Shown: positions 19,238 to 28,645 of the stretch, in pieces
How positions within the stretch are numbered: position 1 is the stretch's first letter
Layout of the letters: each line of letters opens with the position of its first letter
Origin: Bartonella tamiae Th239
GTDB taxonomy: Bacteria; Pseudomonadota; Alphaproteobacteria; Rhizobiales; Rhizobiaceae
Length of the DNA stretch: 64,000 nt
Direction: 5' to 3'
Assembly (NCBI RefSeq): GCF_000278275.1
Contig: NZ_JH725147.1
Coordinates: forward strand, 494,388-558,387
Made by a program: the position numbers and the translations under genes
The notes under the pieces: generated by a model
Database searches by the model: none
What the model saw: the letters and a program-made list of their open reading frames with translations, nothing else
What the model was told of the DNA's origin: nothing

Positions 19238-19998
19238 GTGTTCAATGACGCATGAATTTTGATGGTATTTTTATTTTGACAAGGGCGTTGGATCATCGCT
19301 TTCATCATGTATTTGAATATCTTGTCACATAAATACCTTAAAATAATAATGTAGTATAAATTTTTAAAAGTAGCAAAAAGTGAGGTTAAAGACCACTTCA
19401 TTTGAATGAAATGACATAATAAACGGCAAAAAAGACGAAAAAAAAGCGGAATGATATATTCTCTATTTAACTTTTCGGCAAGGGACATCGCTGCTCATTT
19501 TGAGTTTCATAAATATAAGAAATTTTGTAGATAATTTTGTAGAACCGCTTCGAATAAGTCCATATTATATGAGATTTATCTTCTCGTTCTTAAAAACTCA
19601 TACCATTTCAACAAAATGATTTGGTCTTGAATTTAGGTTATTTTTATCGAAAGCTGTGTCGCCGAGATATATTTGTTTTATTTGACATCTTTTATATGCG
19701 CTTATTGTTAAGCATCATATCGTGGCTTTTTAACGATACTGTACTTTTAAGATAGCAGTCGAAGAGGTACTTATTCAAAATGTTAAACCCAATGCGGGTT
19801 AAGAGTGGATCTAAAGTTTAAATTTTTTTTGATTTATGGTTAATCCTTATTTTAAAAGGGAAATTGTTGCCTTTTCTCACTCTAGCTATATTATAAAGCG
19901 ACTTTGATACAGCTGAATATCTGGATTGGGAATGCAAATATTAACACTGTGTTAAGAGGTTGGCTTTAATTTTCAGGATCTAAATTGAGGTATTGAAA
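19238..19998. other. long non-coding stretch (about 760 bases)
   Basis: No convincing gene is seen on either strand. The only sizeable open frame (minus, 19234-19488) is a low-complexity Phe/Leu/Lys-rich translation without a recognisable family. A weak AACCC/GGGTT hairpin lies near 19787-19801. The stretch may hold the remains of a deleted gene. Confidence 0.4.
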
Positions 19999-20586
19999 AT
20001 GAAGCGCATTTTGTTTTTCGTGGCGCTTGTGGTGATATTGGGTGGTTGTGCAACAAAACCTCCTACACGCACAAATAATGTTTGCGCCGTTTTGGACCAA
20101 AAAAATGGATTCTTTAATAATTGGGAAAAGGCAGCCAAAAGAGCGGAAGCGCGTTATGGTATTCCCATGCCAATCATTATGGCAACAATTAATACAGAGT
20201 CGGGATATCGACATAATGCACGACCTCCGCGCACCAAACTTTTAGGCTTTATTCCATGGAAACGTCAATCAACGGCTTATGGCTATTCTCAAGCCTTAAA
20301 TGGTACTTGGGATGGTTATAAACGTGCCACAGGCAATCATGGTGCACGACGTTCTAGCTTTGCGGATGCTGCCGATTTTATTGGCTGGTATCATCGTGAA
20401 AGTGTAAGACGAAATGGTGTCAACCGTAATAATGCTTATGCGCTTTACCTTAATTATTATATGGGGCATGGCGGTTATAAACGTTCGGGCGGTAAAGCAT
20501 CAGGAATTGCAGCAAGAGGGGCGCAACGCACTGATCAAATGGCACGTCGTTATGATCAACAATTGCGTTCATGTGGGCGGCGTTAA
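19999..20586 (+). CDS. lytic-transglycosylase-like lipoprotein
   Basis: The N-terminus is a lipoprotein signal peptide with lipobox LGGC (Cys at residue 17), so the mature protein is anchored to a membrane facing the periplasm. The rest resembles the soluble lytic transglycosylase fold: PIPMPIIMATINTESGYRH-type segment with a candidate catalytic Glu in NTESGYR, then AYGYSQALNGTWDGYK. Such enzymes cleave peptidoglycan strands. The start is ATG 19999 with GAGG eight bases upstream; a TTG two codons earlier is less likely. The gene is isolated, 195 residues. Confidence 0.82.
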   Translation: MKRILFFVALVVILGGCATKPPTRTNNVCAVLDQKNGFFNNWEKAAKRAEARYGIPMPIIMATINTESGYRHNARPPRTKLLGFIPWKRQSTAYGYSQALNGTWDGYKRATGNHGARRSSFADAADFIGWYHRESVRRNGVNRNNAYALYLNYYMGHGGYKRSGGKASGIAARGAQRTDQMARRYDQQLRSCGRR

Positions 20587-20747
20587 AAAAATTTGAACAA
20601 TCTTTTGATGTAAATAGTGACTTCTTTTATGAATGCTGCCTTTTGTTTCATTGAAATTTTTACTTATTCCGTTTTATAAAATTTGATGAGTAATTTTTTT
20701 TAGGACGGTAAATTCTTTCACTTTTTTAAAAGGCAGTCAGTTGTTTA

Positions 20748-21362
20748 TTAAAATGAACGTTGTTCTAATTTTTGGCGTGCTAAAGCTGCGTTACGATACA
20801 GAAGTATCATTTCTATGAGCTTATCACGGTTCATATCATGATGAAAATTAAACCCTGATATATATAATTTTTCTGTACGTGTATCATAATAGGATCCCCA
20901 GCGTCTTTTGATATTTTGTTCCGGTAAAAATTTGGGATCAATTAAAAATTCCATACCAACAGCAATATTCATCGCATTTGTTTTTGAAGAGTTTATTTGA
21001 AAATCTTGAATGCCATTCCAATTTATGGGTGTTTTAAAAACTGATGTGACAAGACCATATGGTGTAAGAATAAAATAAGGTGTGCGCCGCCTTAAAATTG
21101 TACGACAAAATATAAAAAGTAAAAAGGCTGCAAAAATATATAAAATCATGCTAGTTAGAAAAATACCATTAACTGAATAGGGATATGCTGTCGAAAAAAG
21201 AGCAAGAGACAGGATTAAAAAAGCCATAGGAATGAAAAATCCACCTTCCCAAACAGGCACGTCTTGTTTTGTTTTTTTTGCAAGGTCTTTAAGCTTTTTT
21301 TTATCATGAGGCAATTTCACATCGCTTAATTGGTGTGAGAAATTTCTTTTATTATTTGGCAT
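20748..21362 (-). CDS. two-helix inner-membrane protein of unknown function
   Basis: The 204-residue protein has a basic cytoplasmic N-terminus (KKKLKDLAKKTKQD), two adjacent membrane helices (about residues 46-63 and 67-88), and a C-terminal soluble domain of about 110 residues that looks like a small beta-rich (PH-like) domain: RTPYFILTPYGLVTSVFKTPINWNGIQDF. This layout is common among membrane proteins with bacterial PH domains, but no specific function is recognised. The chosen ATG at 21362 is preceded by GAGGA at eight bases; upstream in-frame starts lack one. Confidence 0.65.
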   Translation of the reverse strand: MPNNKRNFSHQLSDVKLPHDKKKLKDLAKKTKQDVPVWEGGFFIPMAFLILSLALFSTAYPYSVNGIFLTSMILYIFAAFLLFIFCRTILRRRTPYFILTPYGLVTSVFKTPINWNGIQDFQINSSKTNAMNIAVGMEFLIDPKFLPEQNIKRRWGSYYDTRTEKLYISGFNFHHDMNRDKLIEMILLYRNAALARQKLEQRSF

Positions 21363-21772
21363 TTCAATAATCCTCATCTTTGATGATTGCGGCATTGTCA
21401 TATAATAATCATTAATCAAAGAATACTGTCATCGTTTTTGTTTTTTAAAAACAGTTTTGGCTTATAAAACATATTCTGCCTTGTTGGAGTGCAAATGTTC
21501 CATAAAACTGCATTTTATTATCCTCAGATATCACTAAATCAATTTGGTTAAGGTATGAATTTGATGACGAGCAACCTTTTTTAAAAGAGCATTCATAATT
21601 TCATTATCAAAACAGCCTTTTTATTAAATTTAATTTATCTTTATAAGTGATCGTTTTCAAACGCGCTTTTGTTAACATTAAAATAATTGGACAATATTTA
21701 TCAAATCTGCAATTCCAATTTTAGAATATATGTGATTCGCTATGCATAACTTTGTTGCCGGGATTTTTCAAA
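21363..21772. other. divergent non-coding stretch
   Basis: This 410-base AT-rich region separates two divergent membrane-protein genes. No RNA gene, repeat or recognisable operator was found. Confidence 0.35.
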
Positions 21773-22693
21773 ATGAATTGGTTCAAATCTGTCGCACTAT
21801 CTGATCGTACTGTATTTTATGGTATTTTACTCATGTTGCTCGGCGATTTTATGTTTGCTGCCAATGATGCTATGGGAAAATGGCTTGTTACTTATTTTTC
21901 AGTTGGTCAAGTTTTGCTTTTACGTTCTGTCGGGGCTTTTTTGGTTTTAGGACCAATGCTGACAACTGTAAGTGCAAAGGCGTTGCTTAAACCCAAAAAA
22001 CCCTTTTTAATTTTTATTCGTGTTATCTGCGCAACGATGGACACGGCTCTATTTTATGCCGCCGTTAGTTATCTTCCGATCGCCGATGTTTTAACGTTTT
22101 ATATGGCCGCACCAATTTATGTAGCAGCGATTTCACATTTTTTCCTTGGTGAAACGATGCGGTGGCGGCGCTGGTTGGCGATTTTTGTTGGTTTTATTGG
22201 CGTTATTATTGCATTGCGTCCATCAGCTCAAATGTTTTCTTTACCAGCCATTTATGCCATTCTGGGGAGTATCGGTTTTTCTCTTGTCATTGTATTTAGC
22301 CGTGTTTTAAAAGACGTTAGCGATACTGTTTTGGTGACATGGCAAACATTTGGTGCACTTTTGGTTGGTCTTATCATGACAATTTATCATTGGACAGACC
22401 CTACTTTACCGCAATGGGGCGCAATGGCACTCTTAGGAATTGTTTCTTGTGCGGCACATTTGCTTATATCTCGTTCTTTAAAAATGGCATCTGCCGCAGT
22501 TTTGGCGCCCTTGCAATATACATTATTATTATGGGGAATAATCTTCGGTATTATTTTCTTCAATGATTATCCTGATCGCTATATTATTTTAGGTGCGGGC
22601 ATTATTGTTGTTGCAGGCCTGTTCATTTTTCACCGTAAACGCGTGGTTGATAATGAAGTCCCTGAAGAAGATATTGCCAGTATTAAACAATAG
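21773..22693 (+). CDS. DMT-family (EamA) metabolite exporter
   Basis: The 306-residue inner-membrane protein has ten predicted helices made of two EamA repeats (first from ILLMLLGDFMFAANDAMGKWL, second from LPAIYAILGSIGFSLVIVFSR). The family exports amino acids, nucleosides or other small metabolites; the substrate cannot be told. The ATG at 21773 is favoured; a TTG at 21752 is in frame upstream. The C-terminus is a short acidic tail (NEVPEEDIASIKQ). It is not in an operon. Confidence 0.85.
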   Translation: MNWFKSVALSDRTVFYGILLMLLGDFMFAANDAMGKWLVTYFSVGQVLLLRSVGAFLVLGPMLTTVSAKALLKPKKPFLIFIRVICATMDTALFYAAVSYLPIADVLTFYMAAPIYVAAISHFFLGETMRWRRWLAIFVGFIGVIIALRPSAQMFSLPAIYAILGSIGFSLVIVFSRVLKDVSDTVLVTWQTFGALLVGLIMTIYHWTDPTLPQWGAMALLGIVSCAAHLLISRSLKMASAAVLAPLQYTLLLWGIIFGIIFFNDYPDRYIILGAGIIVVAGLFIFHRKRVVDNEVPEEDIASIKQ

Positions 22694-22870
22694 TATAGAC
22701 TATTTATTTCGATAAATAGTGCGAATATGTTCATTTTAATTCTCACGGAAAATTTATAAAATTCGTGAGAGTTTTCTATTTTATCCCTATTCTTGCCTTT
22801 ATTGAAGCTCAGATTTAAACACTCTATAATGTCTATGTTTCCGATTGTTAAAAACATCTGGAGTTTTAAA

Positions 22871-23509
22871 ATGAAAAAAATGATTTTCGCTTCTGTATTG
22901 GCATCAACATTACTCGCACCTTTATTAGGGACGACTGCTTTGGCTCAAACACCACCGCCACCACCACATGGCGATCATCATCCAAAACCACCGCATGAGA
23001 ATGCTCCGATGCGACCTCATGTAGAGCCGCATGGACCAAAGCATGGTGGCCCTGATTTGGCTAAACATAAACCCAGTGCATCTCACGCTGAACATCACGG
23101 CATGCACTTGGCGCAACGTTTGTCGGTCATGGAAACTGCGATTGGTATTCGCTCTGACCAGTTGGATGCTTGGCGTCGATATACATCAGCACTTGTTGAT
23201 ATGAGTGATCGAATGAAGTCTGCCCCCCATGAGGCCGATGGTTCACTAAAAGATAAGGCGATTTTAGGTGAAAATATGGCAGAACGAATGATTGAGCGTG
23301 CTGAAAAGGCAAAGCTTTTTAAAGAAGCGGCAAGTCAATTACGCAATGTTTTAGATGAAAAACAACTTGAACGTTTAAAATACTATTCTGAAAATCATCC
23401 CCCAATGATGCATGGCGAACATAAAGGAGTACCTCCTAAGGGTGGCGATCCTAAGCATGGTGTAAAACCTAAACCAGACGCACCAAATGCACCAAAACCT
23501 CGCCCATAA
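22871..23509 (+). CDS. His/Pro-rich periplasmic protein, Spy/CpxP-like (LTXXQ)
   Basis: A signal peptide (residues 1-25, ending TTALAQ) is followed by a Pro/His-rich stretch of about 55 residues (PPPPPHGDHHPKPPHEN), a helical central part (QRLSVMETAIGIRSDQLDAWRRYTSAL, then LFKEAASQLRNVLDEKQLERLKYY) reminiscent of Spy/CpxP periplasmic chaperones, and a second Pro/Lys/His-rich tail. The His clusters suggest metal binding, an inference. The ATG at 22871 is preceded by GGAG; the open frame extends 26 codons upstream but without supporting signals. It is followed by its own terminator. Confidence 0.7.
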   Translation: MKKMIFASVLASTLLAPLLGTTALAQTPPPPPHGDHHPKPPHENAPMRPHVEPHGPKHGGPDLAKHKPSASHAEHHGMHLAQRLSVMETAIGIRSDQLDAWRRYTSALVDMSDRMKSAPHEADGSLKDKAILGENMAERMIERAEKAKLFKEAASQLRNVLDEKQLERLKYYSENHPPMMHGEHKGVPPKGGDPKHGVKPKPDAPNAPKPRP

Positions 23510-23536
23510 ATTTTCACTATAAGTTGAAAATTTTAG

Positions 23537-23570
23537 AACCCGATCTTGATGGATCGGGTTTTATTTTTCT
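23537..23570 (+). terminator. Rho-independent terminator
   Basis: AACCCGATC (23537-23545) pairs perfectly with GATCGGGTT (23552-23560) and is followed by TTATTTTT. It ends the His/Pro-rich protein gene. Confidence 0.9.
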
Positions 23571-23664
23571 TTGTCGTCAAACAGAAACATGGTAAATAAA
23601 GAATTGATGAAAAATCTCGGGAACTTTCAGCTAAGCAATGAATTGCACAAAAAGGAAAGGAACG

Positions 23665-24171
23665 ATGAAGATGACTTATTTTAAAAAATTAATGATGAGT
23701 GCAGCGCTCACAATGACGACACTTTTGGGTTTTCAAGGGCTTGCGAATGCTAATGGTGTGGTTTCAGGCACATTAACGTGTGACAGTAGTGGTGGTATGG
23801 GTGCTATTGTTACGTCGGCAAAAGATTTTGTATGCCATTTTAAGCCTCTTAATCGTAAAGCTCCTCGTGAGAGCTATATGGCACGATTAGAAAATTATGG
23901 TGTAGACCTTGGTGTGACAGGTCGTACAAAAATGGTTTGGTCAGTGCTTGCCACGACCAACAATAAATATGCCCCTGGTGCACTAGGCGGTACTTATCGC
24001 GGTGTTGGTTCTAGTGTAAGCTTTGCAGCTGGCGTAGGTAGTCAGCTTCTTGGTTTTGGTCCTGTTGGAGGTTTTACACTACAACCTTTAAGCATTGACG
24101 TCCATGAAGGTGTCAATCTCGCGCTCGGTGTTTCTAAGCTCACACTTATGCCTGTATATGCTGAAAAATAA
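23665..24171 (+). CDS. DUF992 family secreted protein
   Basis: This is a 168-residue exported protein: signal peptide through ANANG (about residue 32), then the DUF992 domain, recognised by SGTLTCDSSGGMGAIVTSAKDFVC-type start, GVDLGVTGRTKMVWSVLA, and the Gly/Ala-rich repeated strands ending LQPLSIDVHEGVNLALGVSKLTL. The family is almost confined to Hyphomicrobiales and has no known function. The ATG at 23665 follows AAGGAAAGG; an earlier ATG at 23638 lacks one. Two cysteines in the mature N-terminal part could form a disulphide. Confidence 0.85.
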   Translation: MKMTYFKKLMMSAALTMTTLLGFQGLANANGVVSGTLTCDSSGGMGAIVTSAKDFVCHFKPLNRKAPRESYMARLENYGVDLGVTGRTKMVWSVLATTNNKYAPGALGGTYRGVGSSVSFAAGVGSQLLGFGPVGGFTLQPLSIDVHEGVNLALGVSKLTLMPVYAEK

Positions 24172-24228
24172 TTTTGTATTTATGATTTTTCTCATTTTGC
24201 TAAGCTGAACATCACAATAAAATTATTA

Positions 24229-24265
24229 GATGCGTCAATATAAAATTACTTTTTATTGACGCATC
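24229..24265. repeat. perfect 12-base inverted repeat
   Basis: GATGCGTCAATA (24229-24240) and TATTGACGCATC (24254-24265) are exact complements around a 13-base loop, about 60 bases after the DUF992 gene. No T-run follows on the plus strand, so it is a weak terminator candidate or an unrelated structural repeat. Confidence 0.6.
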
Positions 24266-24599
24266 AATTACCCTTATGCTCATCCATATAATGAAAACAT
24301 AATGAAGCACTTTGTAAGGTTTAATTTACAAATGAAGACGATTGTAAAAATGATGTAAACGATTAATATGTTACTGAATTATTCAACTAACACTACCTTT
24401 TTGAAATAGAGTCTTTTCTTTAAAGGCATCAATATTTGATTGAAGTCATGGATTCGAAATCGATAAGTCGTTTTATTTTTATCGTGATCAAATATTCGAT
24501 TGTTAACGACAATACACATATTTTAGATGAAATTGCTTTCTTTTAAGGAACATTGTTTCTTTCATTAACGTTGTTCTTTTGATTGTATGGCACATTAAA

Positions 24600-25120
24600 A
24601 TGCAACGCTTTACAAAGGATCGTGAAGATGACATCAAATATACATCAAACACGAGTGAAAAAGAGCGCGTTTGGAATTTAATTAAAAAAATCCAATTTTG
24701 TATGTTTACAACAAAACATGGTGAATCTATTCATGCACTACCAAAGGCAGCGCATATTGATGAAGATTCATGGCGTTTTTTTTTCTAAGTGATAATATGG
24801 GGAAAATGATAGCAGAAATTAAAGTTTCTCAAGATATATGTATGTGTTTTGACGATCCATCTGTCCATAATAATGCTTGTATTATGGGAACCTCTGACGT
24901 GTCAAATGATAGCGAAAAAATCAAAGAACTTTGAAATACACCAACGAAAGCATGGTGAAATAAACCTGAAGATCCCATATTAGAAGTTATTGAGGTCATG
25001 CCAAAAAGTGCAGAATATTGGGAAGGTTCAGGTGCATTGCAATCCATGTTTAAAATGGCATGGGCTTATATAAGTGATGATCATCCGCACTTGGGTAAAA
25101 AGGGCGAAGTGCGCTTATAA
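24600..25120 (+). pseudogene. decayed general-stress/pyridoxamine-5'-phosphate-oxidase-like protein
   Basis: The reading starts at ATG 24600 (MQRFTKDREDD) and follows the general stress protein 26 type of flavin-binding split-barrel proteins (VWNLIKKIQFCMFTTKHGE). A run of nine T ending at 24784 shifts the frame; removing two T restores LSDNMGKMIAEIKVSQDICMCF. Later, two codons that are Trp in relatives are TGA (24932-24934 and 24956-24958, in KEL-stop-NTPTKAW-stop-NKPEDP). The reading then runs on through VMPKSAEYWEG to TAA at 25118. With one frameshift and two stops no full-length product is possible. Confidence 0.85.
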
Positions 25121-25163
25121 TACTTCACGTAAAAGATTAAAATGAATGACTATTATTGTCTTA

Positions 25164-26531
25164 TTATTTAAGATGATAAAGCGTTTTTTTGATGAAAAAT
25201 TCTTGTTTGCTGTCAATCCATGGTCTACAGCAAGCCAAGAGCCCCCAACAAATGAGGATAACAGGCATATATAAAAGCATTGACCATCCGATATAGTCAT
25301 AAAATATACCAAAGCTTACACCTAAATGACTCATTGGCAGAAAAAAGCTCATACACGCACTAAAAAGAGCAGCAAAGAAAAGAGTATTAAAATTTAATTG
25401 ACCTTTCCAAACACAAGTGAATGCGGTTGTAGTTGAAAAGATTAAGCCTGCATGAAGATAAGAAAGGGATAAATTGGCAAATAAAAATGGAAAAGGTGGA
25501 AATGAAAATAATAGTCCGCGCCAAAACACACCGCTAAATTGCCAAATAAGCGGTGAAAATAGCATTAAGATTGTTAAAATAAATATTGGAAAATAAAATT
25601 TTGAATTCTGAAAAAATCGCGATGATGGTTTGAGTGTACTAAAAAAGCGATGATGATGGAATGCAACACCCATCATGCGTAAAACAATGCCTGATATCAG
25701 CGTGGTGCTCAATGCAGTAAGAAGATAGATGCTTAATAAATAAAGACCATTTTTTTGCCATGTGCCACGTGGAACAACAATGCTGTCAATAATCCAAAAA
25801 AATAAAGCAATTCCAATCATCGTGAGAAATAACCATGACCATGAAAGAGAGCCTTGGCGTCTAAGTTTTTTAACCGCACAAAATACCATGAGTGTGGTCA
25901 ACATAAGACCCGCAGTATTTATTTCTCCTATTAAAGGGCCTTTTGCCGCTGATAAAGCAAGATTTTCACCCATTGTTACCCAAAGTGTCCATATAGCATA
26001 AAGAATTGGACCAAAAAGACCATAAACAAGAGCAACTTTCGCACCGTCATTGAGACGAATGCGCTCATCAACGCGGTAGCGTCGGGTTAAGCCGATAAAT
26101 GTGAGAAAAGCCCATAGAACACTTCCTGCACAGACCCATGCAAAAATCCAAGGAAATAATTTTTCATGGCTCAAACTCATCGTTGTTAGTTCATCGGTGT
26201 TGAAATGGTTTATGAGTCGTAAAGCGCCATCAATGATAAGTGCGCAAACACCCGTTGTTATGAAACAAAAAACAAAGCTCAACCGTCCCCAACTTGCACT
26301 TCTAAAAGCAAATCCAAGACCAATTAAAATTGATGTTATAAAACTAGGAAGATAGATTTCGTAAGGATTAAAAAAGGTCGTGACCAATGAAAGTCCAAAT
26401 GTGTGAAACCAGCCACCGATCAATAAAAAAAAGAAAGACCAAAAAGTTGGCAATATGATAAGTGCAGCTAAAAAAATTAACAGCGCTTGTAAAAGACGTG
26501 TTTGCCAAAAATGAGGTTGCGATCTTTCCAT
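25164..26531 (-). CDS. large polytopic inner-membrane protein, unknown family
   Basis: The 455-residue protein is about three-quarters hydrophobic, with roughly eleven to twelve predicted helices and short loops; there is no signal peptide beyond the first helix, and no large soluble domain. Charged loop residues include a conserved-looking RRYRVDERIRLNDG segment near residue 150 and a His cluster FHHHRFF near 290. I do not recognise the family; it could be a transporter or a membrane-bound enzyme. The ATG has AGGGA nine bases upstream and the frame is intact, so it is under selection to remain open. Another unknown membrane protein lies 385 bases upstream on the same strand. Confidence 0.7.
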   Translation of the reverse strand: MERSQPHFWQTRLLQALLIFLAALIILPTFWSFFFLLIGGWFHTFGLSLVTTFFNPYEIYLPSFITSILIGLGFAFRSASWGRLSFVFCFITTGVCALIIDGALRLINHFNTDELTTMSLSHEKLFPWIFAWVCAGSVLWAFLTFIGLTRRYRVDERIRLNDGAKVALVYGLFGPILYAIWTLWVTMGENLALSAAKGPLIGEINTAGLMLTTLMVFCAVKKLRRQGSLSWSWLFLTMIGIALFFWIIDSIVVPRGTWQKNGLYLLSIYLLTALSTTLISGIVLRMMGVAFHHHRFFSTLKPSSRFFQNSKFYFPIFILTILMLFSPLIWQFSGVFWRGLLFSFPPFPFLFANLSLSYLHAGLIFSTTTAFTCVWKGQLNFNTLFFAALFSACMSFFLPMSHLGVSFGIFYDYIGWSMLLYMPVILICWGLLACCRPWIDSKQEFFIKKTLYHLK

Positions 26532-26916
26532 TTTATGTCCCTTGCTACCAAGATTGCTGTACTTTTTTAGCTAATACGATCATGTTCTAGAATTTTCTCT
26601 TTATTTATATTTTATGCAAGTCTTGATAATATTTTAAATTCATTCAAGATGGTATTATGAGTATTGAGAAATGCAGATGGTACATTGTTTCTCGATTTCT
26701 TTCAAATTTACATAAGATGTCATGAACTTCATGGATGCTATCTTAATATTAGAGTCTAAAGTGATATGTAAGGCAAAAGATACGATACAAATGTATAAGA
26801 TTTAAAAGTCGTAGTACGCTTTATAGTGTTATGAGCGGTAATTGTTTATCATTGAAATTTATTTTACTAAATTATCTTAAGATACTCACCATTTAAACAT
26901 TTGGGATGAGATCAGA
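26532..26916. other. non-coding stretch between two membrane-protein genes
   Basis: This AT-rich, 385-base gap contains no recognisable gene, repeat or terminator. Confidence 0.35.
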
Positions 26917-27405
26917 TCATGATACTTTTATTTTTTGATTCAAACCAAATTTTTTTGCTACAAACCAACATATAAAAGCTGCAAAAATCCATTGAACAAG
27001 ATAAAAGCTGAGGCTTTCAAGATAATTGTGAGCGTTAATTGTTTTCATATAAGGTTGAGAAAGCCAAATATAGAAAAATTCGACACAAAAACTTACCAAT
27101 ATTGTTCGTATGATTGCACTTGTGAGCGTAAGACCACTTCCTCTAGAAGGCCCAAGAGAACACACTATCCCACTTAAAAAAACAGAGGGCATATAATAGG
27201 AATAACCAGGTAAAATTCGTGGCCATGCTACGTTGGAATAAACATCAAAAAATTCGATAAGCGCATTGCTTCCCCCGACCCATTGATGCGTCAAATAAGT
27301 GGCAATAATTGTTTGAATAGGCGGTGCAACAATCAAAAAAATAGCGATGATGCTTAATCCGCGCATAGGATAAGTATACAGTTTTTGCTTTGTTGTATGA
27401 GCCAT
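26917..27405 (-). CDS. four-helix membrane protein of unknown function
   Basis: The 162-residue protein starts at ATG 27405 (MAHTTKQKLYTYPMRG), with AGGA about six bases ahead. The frame extends 34 codons further upstream to 27507, but without a ribosome-binding site. Four hydrophobic segments are visible at about 15-35, 65-80, 95-115 and 130-150. No family is recognised. It has the same orientation and a similar hydrophobic character to the large membrane protein that follows, so the two may be related in function. Confidence 0.6.
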   Translation of the reverse strand: MAHTTKQKLYTYPMRGLSIIAIFLIVAPPIQTIIATYLTHQWVGGSNALIEFFDVYSNVAWPRILPGYSYYMPSVFLSGIVCSLGPSRGSGLTLTSAIIRTILVSFCVEFFYIWLSQPYMKTINAHNYLESLSFYLVQWIFAAFICWFVAKKFGLNQKIKVS

Positions 27406-27793
27406 AATAATCCTAAAATAACGCCTGTTAAAACTTAAAAAGTTCATGAAATTTTTGCACAGTTTAAGAATCATATATGTTTTCGTTCTCACCGACAATA
27501 AGCGCACTCTTACAAATAAAACTGTAACGATAAATGTGGCTACTTGTCAGAAGATATAAAATGATGAATCAAGATTAAAGAACGAATAAAATTAAGATTA
27601 AAAAAATAATAAGATGAAGAGCGCTGCTCTTAAGACTGCTCGTATTCATTTGTTTTGCAATGATGCAAATAATTTTTTCTTAAAGGCGTATCATGTGATG
27701 TGATGATAATGCATCATATTGCTATCATCTTAAAATATTAAAACTCAATAGAAAACAGAGTGCTGTTGATGATAAGTCGATTGTGCTCAACAA
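27406..27793. other. non-coding stretch
   Basis: This AT-rich gap lies upstream of the small membrane protein gene. It contains no recognised gene; a terminator hairpin of the neighbouring operon bounds it at 27794. Confidence 0.35.
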
Positions 27794-27828
27794 AAACGTC
27801 CTTTCTCATCATCTGATCAAGGACGTTT
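27792..27828 (-). terminator. Rho-independent terminator of the hsp20-DUF1150 operon
   Basis: AAACGTCCTT (27794-27803) and AAGGACGTTT (27819-27828) are perfect complements around a 15-base loop. Read on the minus strand the stem ends in GTTTTTG. It lies about 60 bases after the DUF1150 stop. Confidence 0.75.
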
Positions 27829-27885
27829 CATGTAGAGATATTTTGGCAGGCAATGATAAAATGAATTTTTAATTTTTATAGGTCT

Positions 27886-28137
27886 TTAGTGTAATGTGAC
27901 CGTTTCTAATTCATAATCATCTGCACTTTCCAAAGCTTTGGATCGTACATCAGAAAGGATGATTGGTTCCCCTGTTGCTCCAAATAGGCCCCATAAAGAT
28001 ATTCCCGGTTCCATGGGCGGCATATTGGGAAATTTTTTGATTAAATCATCCGAAAGAATTTTTCTTAAATAGGCAATTTGTCCTTCGCCAAGAAGTGCAA
28101 ATTCTTTTAATGATAATGTCTGTTTTTCAATTTTCAT
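27886..28137 (-). CDS. DUF1150 family protein
   Basis: The 83-residue cytoplasmic protein belongs to DUF1150, recognised by LGEGQIAYLRKI near the N-terminus and by GISLWGLFGATGEPIILSD. The family has no assigned biochemical role but is regularly found right behind a small heat-shock protein gene in Hyphomicrobiales, as here (17 bases after hsp20). This suggests a role in the heat response. The ATG at 28137 has AAAGGAG eight bases upstream; an ATG seven codons earlier would overlap hsp20 and is less likely. Confidence 0.88.
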   Translation of the reverse strand: MKIEKQTLSLKEFALLGEGQIAYLRKILSDDLIKKFPNMPPMEPGISLWGLFGATGEPIILSDVRSKALESADDYELETVTLH

Positions 28138-28154
28138 TTCTTTCTCCTTTCGCA

Positions 28155-28580
28155 TCACTCATCATCTGCTGTGATGGCGATACGTTTGACACGCTTTTGT
28201 GGAACGAGACGCTCAAGATTAATGGAAAGAAGACCGTTTTTTAAATCAGCCGAACCAACACGCATGCCTTCTGCTAAGACAAAAACCCGCTGAAATTGGC
28301 GAGCTGCAATACCACGATGTAAAAATTCACGCTCACACATATCGATTTGACGGCCACGTATAATCAGCTGGTTATCTTCAACTGTGACATCCAGTTCTTC
28401 ATGTGAAAAACCAGCAACAGCTAATGTTATCCGTATACGGCTTTTGTCTTCACGTTCACTTAATCGCTCAATATTATAAGGGGGATAGCCATCACCCGAT
28501 TTGCCTAAACGATCCAAAGTTTTTTCCATTGTGTCGAAGCCAAGCAACAACGGGTTGGAAAAAGAAGTTATGCGTGTCAT
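28155..28580 (-). CDS. ibpA: small heat-shock protein (Hsp20/IbpA family)
   Basis: This is an ATP-independent holding chaperone of 141 residues. The alpha-crystallin domain lies at ~40-130 (YNIERLSEREDKSRIRITLAVAGFSHEELDVTVEDNQ-type core, LHRGIAARQFQRVF, ADLKNGLLSINLER). The start is ATG 28580 with GAGGA eight bases upstream; the frame extends 15 codons further with no support. A likely heat-shock sigma factor promoter lies about 65 bases upstream. Confidence 0.93.
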   Translation of the reverse strand: MTRITSFSNPLLLGFDTMEKTLDRLGKSGDGYPPYNIERLSEREDKSRIRITLAVAGFSHEELDVTVEDNQLIIRGRQIDMCEREFLHRGIAARQFQRVFVLAEGMRVGSADLKNGLLSINLERLVPQKRVKRIAITADDE

Positions 28581-28645
28581 AAGATAGTCCTCTTCAAAGC
28601 GACCATTACTTGATTGAAAACCCAATATGGCATTTTCTTTAGAGA

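Noticed and set aside
19234..19488. 84-codon minus-strand frame after rmuC
   Set aside because: It overlaps the end of rmuC, is of low complexity (Phe/Leu/Lys) and lacks a start signal.
24932..24958. TGA read as tryptophan (altered genetic code)
   Set aside because: Intact genes such as ptsH and trpF end in TGA and use TGG for Trp; the TGA changes are confined to genes that also carry frameshifts.
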